Below are positions 1 to 5,508 of a DNA stretch of 6,781 bases, one piece after another. How positions within the stretch are numbered: the stretch's first letter is position 1; the number at the start of each line of letters is the position of its first letter. The stretch is from Ignavibacteria bacterium UBA6688 (GTDB taxonomy: Bacteria > Bacteroidota > Ignavibacteria > UBA10030), in assembly GCA_002454845.1 (NCBI GenBank), contig DKJQ01000010.1, positions 1-6,781 on the forward strand, in the 5' to 3' direction. The position numbers were made by a program, and so were the translations under genes. The notes under the pieces were generated by a model. That model saw nothing but the letters and a program-made list of their open reading frames with translations, was not told the origin of the DNA and made no database searches.

Positions 1-7
1 GGAGTCG

Positions 8-62
8 GTGAAAAGAATCGGGAAAAATTCTCCTGAATTCAAGCGGATTGCCCCCTTTTCAC
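8..62. repeat. 8-bp inverted repeat upstream of the first promoter
   Basis: GTGAAAAG at 8-15 is the exact reverse complement of CTTTTCAC at 55-62, with 39 bases between the arms. A smaller pair, AGAAT (14-18) and ATTCT (27-31), lies inside. The repeat ends just before the -35 box at 71. It may be an operator for that promoter or the remains of a terminator from a gene left of the window. No gene can be assigned to positions 1-144. Confidence 0.35.
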
Positions 63-70
63 GCGTTTCG

Positions 71-99
71 TTGACCGCCAGTTCAAATTAGGGTATATT
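71..99 (+). promoter_or_regulatory. Sigma-70-like promoter for the CBS/CorC-HlyC gene
   Basis: A -35 hexamer TTGACC (71-76) and a -10 hexamer TATATT (94-99) are separated by exactly 17 bases. Each matches the sigma-70 consensus at five of six positions. Transcription would start near 106, giving a leader of about 39 bases before the ATG at 145. This is the strongest promoter signal in the window. It is not the TTTG/TAnnTTTG type typical of Bacteroidia. Confidence 0.65.
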
Positions 100-144
100 C
101 ATCCCGAACTGTTGTGTCATCCCGTCACAAGGATCTGGAGTGGT

Positions 145-1467
145 ATGTTTTCATGGTTGTTTGACGTCTTCATCGTGATGTTCTTTGTTATTCTGAACGG
201 CTTCTTTGTTGCGGCAGAGTTTGCGATCGTCAAGGTCCGGATGACGCAGATCGCCCCGCTGGCAATGAAGGGTGACTGGCGCGCGAAGATCGCCAGGGAT
301 ATTATCACCCATCTCGACGCTTATCTCTCCGCCACGCAGTTGGGGATTACCATGGCAAGCCTGGCACTGGGATGGATCGGGGAGCCCCTCATCGCGAGCG
401 AGATCCGGCCGATCCTCGAGAGCTTTGGCATCACCAGCGAGGATATCATCCATGGAATTTCCTTTGGTGTGGCCTTTGCCATTATCACCTTCCTCCATAT
501 CGTTCTTGGTGAGCTTGCTCCGAAGTCCCTCGCCATTCAACGGGCACAGCAGACAACGCTCTGGATCGCTTCCCCTCTCAAATTCTTCTATGCAATCTTC
601 AGACCCATCATCTGGTCGCTCAACTCGCTGGCGAACGGCATCCTTCGCCTGTTCGGTTTTCATGTCGTGAGCGAGTCTGAGCTGCTGCACTCGGAGGAGG
701 AACTGCGCCTGTTACTGGCCCAGGAGAAGCGCGTCTCGATCGCGAGCAAGAACCTCGTCCTCAATGCCATGGACTTCCGGAGAAAACAGGCGCGCCATTC
801 AATGGTCTCACGGATGGAAATCGTCGCCCTGCCCATCGCCGCCCCGGCGTCGAAGAACCTTGAAACGATGCGCGCCCACAAGTTTACCCGCTACCCGGTC
901 TACCGCGAGTCCATTGACAACATCATCGGCATCGTCAATACCAAGGATATTTTCAAGCAGAACAGGGATCATGATCCGGGCTTTTCGCTCGAATCAGTCC
1001 TTCGGGATGCGACGTTTATGCCGGAGACGATCAACCTGGAGCGTGTGTTGGAGGTGATCCTTCAGAAGAAGACGCACATGGTGATTCTGGCGGACGAGTA
1101 TGGCGGGACGGCGGGGCTGATCACGCTCGAAAACGTTCTCGAGGAGCTGGTCGGCAATATCCAGGACGAGTTCGATCGGGAGCAACCGGAGGTTACCAAG
1201 ATCAGCGAGAATGAGTATCTGGTCGATGCCAGCCTGACCACCAACGATGTTGAAAAACTGATCAACCAGGAGCTTTCCCCGAAGGATATTCTCTCCATTG
1301 GTGCGTTCCTCCTGGAGCAGCTTGGGCATATCCCCAAACAGGGAGAGGTGATCCGCGTGAACGGGACGGAATTCATCATTGAGCTTGTGGAGGATATGGT
1401 GATCGAACGTATTCGCGTCCGGAAGCTCCCTCTACCGTCTCCCGAAGAAGGCGTGAAGGCTTCATAG
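145..1467 (+). CDS. HlyC/CorC (CNNM-like) family membrane protein with DUF21, CBS pair and CorC_HlyC domains
   Basis: The 440-residue product has the full architecture of the bacterial CNNM/CorC 'haemolysin C-related' family. An N-terminal DUF21 membrane domain (about 1-195) contains A-T-Q-L-G-I-T at 64-70 and G-E-L-A-P-K at 122-127. Two CBS domains follow (about 215-335), ending in the typical D-E-Y-G-G-T-A-G-L at 317-325 and the E-L-V-G-N-I-x-D-E-F-D at 334-344. A CorC_HlyC domain occupies about 350-428. Family members are linked to Mg2+ or Co2+ efflux and the CBS pair senses nucleotides; the old haemolysin name is misleading. Start: the frame stays open back to a TTG at 112, but ATG 145 has GGAG at 137-140 and begins directly with the first membrane helix. 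Length is normal for the family. It has its own promoter and is convergent with the next gene, so it is probably unrelated to the oxidase operon. Confidence 0.93.
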   Translation: MFSWLFDVFIVMFFVILNGFFVAAEFAIVKVRMTQIAPLAMKGDWRAKIARDIITHLDAYLSATQLGITMASLALGWIGEPLIASEIRPILESFGITSEDIIHGISFGVAFAIITFLHIVLGELAPKSLAIQRAQQTTLWIASPLKFFYAIFRPIIWSLNSLANGILRLFGFHVVSESELLHSEEELRLLLAQEKRVSIASKNLVLNAMDFRRKQARHSMVSRMEIVALPIAAPASKNLETMRAHKFTRYPVYRESIDNIIGIVNTKDIFKQNRDHDPGFSLESVLRDATFMPETINLERVLEVILQKKTHMVILADEYGGTAGLITLENVLEELVGNIQDEFDREQPEVTKISENEYLVDASLTTNDVEKLINQELSPKDILSIGAFLLEQLGHIPKQGEVIRVNGTEFIIELVEDMVIERIRVRKLPLPSPEEGVKAS

Positions 1468-1478
1468 AGCCTTTCGGG
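1441..1478. terminator. Hairpin between convergent genes, possible weak bidirectional terminator
   Basis: Only 14 bases separate the two convergent stop codons. CCCGAA (1441-1446) can pair with TTCGGG (1473-1478), continued after a two-base bulge by AGGC (1449-1452) with GCCT (1469-1472). An alternative hairpin is AAGGCT (1456-1461) with AGCCTT (1468-1473) around a six-base loop that contains the TAG stop. There is no U-tract on either strand, so it is not a classical intrinsic terminator. It may simply limit read-through. Confidence 0.35.
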
Positions 1479-1481
1479 ACT

Positions 1482-2357
1482 TCAGTGCATCTGGTGTCCC
1501 ATCATCGCCCCTGCATTCCACGCGCGCCAGACCATCCCCAACCCCATGAGAATAATGGTGACTGCCGCGAGTTTGTCCCCCCACCGCCGTAGCCCGTACC
1601 CGAAGTACGAGCTTGCAAATCCCGTCACCACAAGGGCCGGGACAATCCCGAGGCCGAAGAGCATCATGGTCAATCCTCCCGACACGAGGCTCCCCGAACC
1701 TGCCGCCTGAACAAACATCGAATAGAGCAATCCGCATGGCAGAAGGGGGGTCATCAATCCAATATAGAATTTTGATTCGAGCCCCTGTAAGGCAATGAGC
1801 CTTCCGAAGGTCGATTGGTAGAGTTTGAAGAGGAGGTTCCGTGTTCCTCGTCCGAAGGAAAGCTCCGCGGCGAAACTCAAGGCCGGGAAAATCCTGAGAG
1901 CGAACACACCGAAGAGGACCAGGAGTACGCCCATACCGAGGGAGAACCATGTGCCGATCGTTTGGAGATTCGACAAGCTTCCCCCCACCAGTCCAAGAAC
2001 GCCTCCCACCAGCGTGTACCCCAGCACCCGTCCGGTATTGTACGTCAAATGTGATGAGAGCATAGTGGAGAAGGATGGGTTTGCTTCAATGCCTTGCGTC
2101 GAATACCCGAGCACGATGACGCCGCACATGCCAACGCAGTGCATGCTGCCGAACACGCCTGCGAGAAAGGAGAGCCAGTACTCCAAGGGGGGAACCGAAA
2201 GAAGTTGAGAAGAGTCCGACGTTTCGTCATAAACGTAGTAAGGGATTGGGAGGAAAGCAACGCTCTTTCTCCGCGCGGCGTGTGAAGGTGTACTGTTTCT
2301 CAATCCTTGCATCGTTCCAGAGGCGAAACGTTCCGGGGGTAACGATGATCGCGTCAT
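1482..2357 (-). CDS. TauE/SafE-like (COG2836 type) membrane protein, probable cbb3 oxidase/metal-handling accessory
   Basis: The protein is strongly hydrophobic with about six membrane segments. The first segment carries G-S-M-H-C-V-G-M-C-G (70-79), the hallmark of the UreH/DsbD-like family annotated as sulfite exporter TauE/SafE. A second family motif, T-P-L-L-P-C-G-L-L-Y, is at 203-212, and Y-N-T-G-R is at 106-110. Relatives commonly lie beside cbb3 assembly genes and are suspected of copper handling or cytochrome maturation; the function is not settled. The C-terminus is rich in possible metal ligands (M285, M286, H288, M290, H291). The start is uncertain. The coordinates given use ATG 2357, which has no Shine-Dalgarno sequence. 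ATG 2312 has a weak GGA five bases upstream. A TTG at 2186 would remove 57 non-membrane residues and give the usual length of about 234, but has no ribosome binding site. It is transcribed away from ccoS. Confidence 0.82.
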   Translation of the reverse strand: MTRSSLPPERFASGTMQGLRNSTPSHAARRKSVAFLPIPYYVYDETSDSSQLLSVPPLEYWLSFLAGVFGSMHCVGMCGVIVLGYSTQGIEANPSFSTMLSSHLTYNTGRVLGYTLVGGVLGLVGGSLSNLQTIGTWFSLGMGVLLVLFGVFALRIFPALSFAAELSFGRGTRNLLFKLYQSTFGRLIALQGLESKFYIGLMTPLLPCGLLYSMFVQAAGSGSLVSGGLTMMLFGLGIVPALVVTGFASSYFGYGLRRWGDKLAAVTIILMGLGMVWRAWNAGAMMGHQMH

Positions 2358-2416
2358 GAGGAACGAAGATGGGTTCTCAGAACCGATACCGGCATGGAAA
2401 TATTTCAGGAATTACC

Positions 2417-2445
2417 TTGCAGAAATTCCAATCGCTTCGTATTAT
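2417..2445 (+). promoter_or_regulatory. Candidate promoter for the ccoS-N-O-lipoprotein-P-actA operon
   Basis: TTGCAG (2417-2422) and TATTAT (2440-2445) are 17 bases apart. The -10 matches consensus at five of six positions; the -35 matches only at TTG. The predicted start is near 2452, about 67 bases before the ccoS ATG. No clear FNR/CRP-type half-site pair (TTGAT-N4-ATCAA) was seen nearby, although cbb3 operons are oxygen-controlled in many bacteria. Confidence 0.4.
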
Positions 2446-2470
2446 GGAACCGCAACCGTGGCCGCTGCAA
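2441..2470 (-). promoter_or_regulatory. Possible leftward promoter for the TauE/SafE-like gene
   Basis: Read on the minus strand, TTGCAG (2470-2465) is followed after 18 bases by CATAAT (2446-2441). It would start transcription near 2434, ahead of both ATG candidates of the leftward gene. Its -10 box overlaps the -10 of the rightward candidate, so the two promoters would compete. The -35 match is weak, so this is tentative. Confidence 0.22.
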
Positions 2471-2478
2471 CCGGTTGC
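2467..2478. promoter_or_regulatory. 12-bp perfect palindrome GCAACCGGTTGC, possible operator
   Basis: GCAACCGGTTGC is its own reverse complement. A further direct copy of the half-site GCAACCG lies at 2452-2458. The palindrome is about 15-27 bases downstream of the predicted ccoS-operon start, a position where a bound repressor would block transcription. It also overlaps the -35 of the possible leftward promoter. No regulator can be named from the sequence. Confidence 0.35.
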
Positions 2479-2518
2479 GCAATTCAGAGTTCCTCAACCG
2501 TCATTCTCAGCCCTGATA

Positions 2519-2749
2519 ATGACAATCCCGTTTGCCGCACTCATCGTCATTGGCATTGCCCTCGTTGCCGGCGCGTTTGCGCTGGCAGCCTTCGTCTGGG
2601 CCATTCGCACAAAACAGTTTTCCATCGAACATTTGAACAAGGGGGCCTATCTCATCTTCGACGACGATGAACCGGTCGGCCGGCCGCAAGACATGGTGTT
2701 CGATCCCACCGTTCCACCAGTAAAGAATGCCGGCCATGGCACGCGCTAA
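2519..2749 (+). CDS. ccoS: cbb3-type cytochrome oxidase assembly protein CcoS
   Basis: A 76-residue protein with one N-terminal membrane helix (about 3-26) followed by F-V-W-A-I-R-T-K-Q-F (25-34) and a D-D-D-E-P acidic stretch (48-52). This is the classic CcoS layout: a helix, then W-A-x-R-x-x-Q-F and a conserved acidic patch. CcoS is needed for insertion of haem b and CuB into CcoN. The frame is open back to an ATG at 2369, but that extension has no family character and would overlap the promoter. The ATG at 2519 gives the normal CcoS size, although its ribosome binding site is poor. The 3' end overlaps ccoN by 23 bases, so translation is probably coupled. ccoS normally closes a ccoGHIS cluster; here it opens the structural operon. 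Confidence 0.85.
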   Translation: MTIPFAALIVIGIALVAGAFALAAFVWAIRTKQFSIEHLNKGAYLIFDDDEPVGRPQDMVFDPTVPPVKNAGHGTR

Positions 2750-4247
2750 GACGAAGAACATCGCGACCTCCCATGCCGAATTCCAGCAGCAACCAGTCGC
2801 GTCCTCGCAGGAAGCGGTTCATCAGGACGAACAACTCCGCATCGCCATCGACGATTCTGCGCGGACACCCACGGTGGTCTACTTTGCCGGCGCCGTTCTC
2901 TGGTTGATCGTTGGAACTCTGTTCGGCGTGATGACCTCTCTCAAGTTTACCTATCCTGATTGGCTCGGTGATATCCCAGTTCTCACGTTCGGCAGGATCC
3001 GCCCCGCGCATTTGAACACAATTATGTACGGATGGGCGTCGCTGGCAGGTGCCGGGATGATCGTCTGGCTCACGGCGCGCCTGTGTCGTGTTCCCCTGCA
3101 ATGGGGCTGGCTCCATTATCTCTCCGCCATCCTTTGGAATCTCGGTGTTCTCTTCGGGACGGTCGCAGTGCTTGCCGGCTACAGCCAGGGGCTCGAATGG
3201 CTGGAGTTCCCCAAATTTGCAGGCGGGATGATCGCCGTTGCATTCCTTCTCTTTGCCGCGTCCGTTTTTCAGACATTCCGCGTCCGCCAGGTGGAACACC
3301 TGTACGTCAGCCTCTGGTACATCCTCGCATCCATGATCTGGTTCCCGCTCCTGTACGTTGTCGCCAACCTCGATATGTACCAGGGGGTGGTGCAGGGGGC
3401 GATGAACTGGTGGTACGGGCATAACGCCCTCGCGGTGTGGTTTACTCCCATCGGACTCGCAGGGGCGTATTACTTCATCCCCAAAGTCATCGGTCGCCCC
3501 ATCTACAGCTACTATCTCGGATTGCTCGGTTTCTGGGCCTTCGCACTTTTCTACAACTGGAACGGGCTGCATCATCTCGTCGGCGGTCCCATCCCCACAT
3601 GGATGATCACGGTTTCGATCGTGGCCAGCGTGATGATGGTGGTGCCAGTGATGGCGGTCGCGGTCAACCACCACCTGACGACAGTCAACCACTTCCGGAT
3701 GCTGAAATACAGTCCGACCCTCCGGTTTGTCGTCTTCGGCTCGATGTGCTACACGGCGGTGAGTTTCCAGGGCTCGCTGGAATCGATTCGGTCATTCCAG
3801 GAAGTTGCCCACTTCACGCACTACACCATCGGCCACGCACATCTGGGCGTGTACGGCTTTCTCTCCATGATCCTGTTCGGCGCCATGTACTATATCATGC
3901 CGCGGCTCGCCAAATGGGAATGGCCGTACCCGAAGCTCATCAAGGCTCATTTTTGGTCGACGGCGATCGGCATTGCGGTGTACGTGGTGACGCTCAGCGT
4001 CGGAGGATGGATTCAGGGACTGCAGTTGAACGACGCTTCGACCCCATTTATGGATGTCGTGCGCGCGACCAAGCCATGGCTCTGGGGTCGTACGATTGGC
4101 GGGACTCTGATGATGGTCGGGCATTTCATTTTTGCATATCAATTTTTCATGATCATTAAGCGGGCAGGCCCGCGGCGGTTTGCGCCCGCTCTGTTCCGTG
4201 AACCGGCCCCGATCGAAGCACCAGTGGCGGAGGGAAAACGCCGATGA
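2727..4247 (+). CDS. ccoN: cbb3-type cytochrome c oxidase subunit I (CcoN), haem b/b3-CuB catalytic subunit
   Basis: This 506-residue protein is the oxygen-reducing subunit, with about 12 membrane helices after a hydrophilic N-terminus of some 45 residues. By alignment with known CcoN, the low-spin haem b ligands are H95 (R-P-A-H-L-N-T) and H372. H370 (T-I-G-H-A-H-L-G, 367-374) is the haem b3 ligand. The CuB ligands are H232 (Y-G-H-N), H282 and H283 (G-L-H-H-L). Y276, six residues before H282, matches the tyrosine cross-linked to a CuB histidine in C-family oxidases. All core residues are present, so the enzyme should be active. Proteobacterial CcoN usually has F-E-G-P before the next helix; here it is F-Q-G-S (347-350). 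The start is ATG 2727 or ATG 2736, both inside the end of ccoS. The stop overlaps the ccoO start (ATGA). CcoN and CcoO are separate, unlike the CcoNO fusion known from many Bacteroidota. Confidence 0.96.
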   Translation: MPAMARAKTKNIATSHAEFQQQPVASSQEAVHQDEQLRIAIDDSARTPTVVYFAGAVLWLIVGTLFGVMTSLKFTYPDWLGDIPVLTFGRIRPAHLNTIMYGWASLAGAGMIVWLTARLCRVPLQWGWLHYLSAILWNLGVLFGTVAVLAGYSQGLEWLEFPKFAGGMIAVAFLLFAASVFQTFRVRQVEHLYVSLWYILASMIWFPLLYVVANLDMYQGVVQGAMNWWYGHNALAVWFTPIGLAGAYYFIPKVIGRPIYSYYLGLLGFWAFALFYNWNGLHHLVGGPIPTWMITVSIVASVMMVVPVMAVAVNHHLTTVNHFRMLKYSPTLRFVVFGSMCYTAVSFQGSLESIRSFQEVAHFTHYTIGHAHLGVYGFLSMILFGAMYYIMPRLAKWEWPYPKLIKAHFWSTAIGIAVYVVTLSVGGWIQGLQLNDASTPFMDVVRATKPWLWGRTIGGTLMMVGHFIFAYQFFMIIKRAGPRRFAPALFREPAPIEAPVAEGKRR

Positions 4248-4852
4248 TGTTCATCCGCTCATTCGTCTTTTTCCTGGGCATCCTGGCAACCCTCTTGCTC
4301 GGCTGGGCGGCCCTCGTTGGTGTTCCGGACGCGATGATCTCGGAGATCCAGCCGCCGGAGGGCCTCCAGCGGTACACGGCAGAGGAGTTGTTTGGCCGTT
4401 CGATCTACATTCGCGAAGGGTGCACGTACTGTCACAGCCAGCAGACGCGTCCCGAGGGGTTCGGATCGGACCAGGCGCGCTTCTGGGGACGTCCTTCTGT
4501 TCCCGTGGACTACGTGTTCGACAAGCCCCACCTTCTCGGCACGATGCGGACGGGTCCGGATTTGCTGAACATCGCCGTACGTCAACCGAGCGAGGATTGG
4601 CATCTGGTCCATCTCTATAATCCGCGTATCGTCGTCCCCGGTTCGATCATGCCCCCGTTCCCGTACCTCTTCGAGGAGAAACTGAGTGCGGGACCGAATG
4701 AGCGGATGCTTGTGCTTCCCGATTCATTCGCTCCGAAAGGAAAAGTGGTCGTTGCGGGGCGTGAAGCAAACGCGCTCACAGCATACCTGCTGAGTCTTGA
4801 TCGAACCTATCCCGTTGCGCAAGGGAAGCCGGATACGACAACGTCACGATAA
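4244..4852 (+). CDS. ccoO: cbb3-type cytochrome c oxidase subunit II (CcoO), membrane-anchored monohaem cytochrome c
   Basis: A 202-residue protein with an N-terminal membrane anchor (about 5-27) and a single C-T-Y-C-H haem c site (60-64) in the CcoO-specific context G-C-T-Y-C-H-S-Q-Q-T-R-P. Other CcoO signatures are R-T-G-P-D-L (102-107) and G-S-I-M-P-P-F-P (133-140), whose M136 is the likely distal haem ligand. CcoO passes electrons from CcoP to the low-spin haem b of CcoN on the outer face of the membrane. Length is typical. The start codon overlaps the ccoN stop as ATGA, with a strong GGAGGG at 4229-4234. A second ATG directly follows the first, so the start could be one codon later. Confidence 0.95.
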   Translation: MMFIRSFVFFLGILATLLLGWAALVGVPDAMISEIQPPEGLQRYTAEELFGRSIYIREGCTYCHSQQTRPEGFGSDQARFWGRPSVPVDYVFDKPHLLGTMRTGPDLLNIAVRQPSEDWHLVHLYNPRIVVPGSIMPPFPYLFEEKLSAGPNERMLVLPDSFAPKGKVVVAGREANALTAYLLSLDRTYPVAQGKPDTTTSR

Positions 4853-4868
4853 TTTCACACTCTGATAC

Positions 4869-4881
4869 GGGAGGTCTCATT
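4869..4881 (+). promoter_or_regulatory. Ribosome binding site and ATT start of the lipoprotein gene
   Basis: GGGAGG (4869-4874) is the best Shine-Dalgarno match in the window after that of ccoO. Four bases downstream is ATT (4879-4881), which opens a complete lipoprotein signal peptide in the frame of the following gene. No ATG, GTG or TTG exists between this site and the GTG at 4912, and that GTG would leave only a seven-residue signal sequence. Confidence 0.55.
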
Positions 4882-5400
4882 AAAACCTTCATAGCCGCCT
4901 TCGTCATTCTGGTGCTGTTCGTCGTTGGGGGATGCGCTTCACGTCCAGACACGGAGGAACGCCTGCTGGACAAGGCATTTGAGGCGATCCAGGAGAAGGA
5001 TTGGGAAACGTACAGCAAACTCACCGTTACCTACGCAGACTTCCTCCTGAAGAGCCAGAAAACCGGGCGTTTTGAGGAACGGCTGACGTATGCAGGGAAC
5101 GTGTTGAAGCCCGAGGAACGACAAAGCCAGCGGGAGCAGTTCGACCGGGCGGCAGCCGGGGGTGAGGGGCAGATCGATTTCCAACGCTCGAGGTTTGTCG
5201 CGACAGGGTCGGTAATTCTCGAGAGCAGGATGGAACTGTTGGATGAGAGCGAAACCGTGCCGTTCAAGATTTATTCACTGAAGGTGCGTCTCGACGGAAA
5301 CGAGTCAGATACACGTTTGCTCTCGCCTCATTTTACAGTTGTTCCATGGGAAGCGGAGTACCGGCTGATGAGGCTCGAATTTCCGAGGGAAGAAAACTAG
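4879..5400 (+). CDS. Uncharacterised small lipoprotein encoded between ccoO and ccoP
   Basis: I do not recognise a family. From the ATT at 4879 the product is 173 residues, beginning (M)-K-T-F-I-A-A-F with a hydrophobic run to V-V-G-G-C (15-19), which reads as a lipobox with C19 as the lipidated residue. The first conventional start, GTG 4912, would leave a signal too short to export the protein. The mature part starts with an amphipathic helix containing A-I-Q-E-K-D-W-E-T-Y-S-K, then a polar helical stretch, then several beta-strand-like segments to the end. That outline recalls NTF2-like lipoproteins, but this is a guess. It lies 26 bases after ccoO and 108 before ccoP, so it is probably co-transcribed with the oxidase. 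It has no Cys or His cluster and no haem motif, so an electron-carrier role is unlikely. Assembly or stabilisation of the oxidase on the outer side of the membrane is possible. Confidence 0.7.
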   Translation: MKTFIAAFVILVLFVVGGCASRPDTEERLLDKAFEAIQEKDWETYSKLTVTYADFLLKSQKTGRFEERLTYAGNVLKPEERQSQREQFDRAAAGGEGQIDFQRSRFVATGSVILESRMELLDESETVPFKIYSLKVRLDGNESDTRLLSPHFTVVPWEAEYRLMRLEFPREEN

Positions 5401-5422
5401 AAATCTCCTTGTTTTGTTTCTC

Positions 5423-5443
5423 CACGAACACGAAGAGCACGAA
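5423..5443. repeat. CACGAA short-repeat remnant in the lipoprotein-ccoP gap
   Basis: CACGAA occurs three times within 21 bases, at 5423, 5429 and 5438. It is followed by purine-rich sequence to about 5462. From memory, runs of this CACGAA(C/G)ACGAAG type are a widely dispersed intergenic repeat in many environmental bacterial genomes; I could not check that here. It interrupts an otherwise tightly packed operon. Confidence 0.45.
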
Positions 5444-5452
5444 GGAAAAGAA

Positions 5453-5474
5453 GGGAAGAAAATAGTTTTTTCCC
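5453..5474 (+). other. Hairpin upstream of ccoP
   Basis: GGGAA (5453-5457) plus AAAA (5459-5462) pairs with TTTT (5466-5469) plus TTCCC (5470-5474), with one bulged G (5458) and a TAG loop. The nine-pair stem is AT-rich at the tip and lacks a following U-tract, so it is a poor terminator. It could act as an RNA-processing or stability element separating ccoNO mRNA from ccoP-actA mRNA. Confidence 0.35.
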
Positions 5475-5508
5475 AGTGCAAAAGGTTCCTCCAGGGATGT
5501 GATACAAG

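Noticed and set aside
2369..2518. Upstream ATG extending ccoS by 50 residues
   Set aside because: The extension has no similarity to CcoS, covers the likely promoter and palindrome, and would place a soluble segment before a helix that is N-terminal in the family.
2358..2518. FNR/CRP box controlling the oxidase operon
   Set aside because: No TTGAT-N4-ATCAA or TGTGA-N6-TCACA type pair could be found in the intergenic region.
2652..3692. 346-residue minus-strand open frame with a His-rich stretch
   Set aside because: It lies antisense to ccoN, whose ligands and motifs are clearly coding. The His-rich run is the mirror of Met/Val codons in a CcoN helix, and the product lacks any recognisable domain.
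3437..4159. 240-residue plus-strand frame inside ccoN
   Set aside because: It is a different frame of the same strand as ccoN, rich in Arg/Asp/His of the type produced by GC-rich out-of-frame reading.
4912..4935. GTG 4912 as start of the lipoprotein
   Set aside because: It gives only seven residues before the lipobox cysteine and has no ribosome binding site, whereas the upstream ATT has both a full signal and GGGAGG.
5423..5443. CACGAA repeats as a CRISPR array
   Set aside because: The units are six bases with no spacers of constant length, and no cas gene is present.
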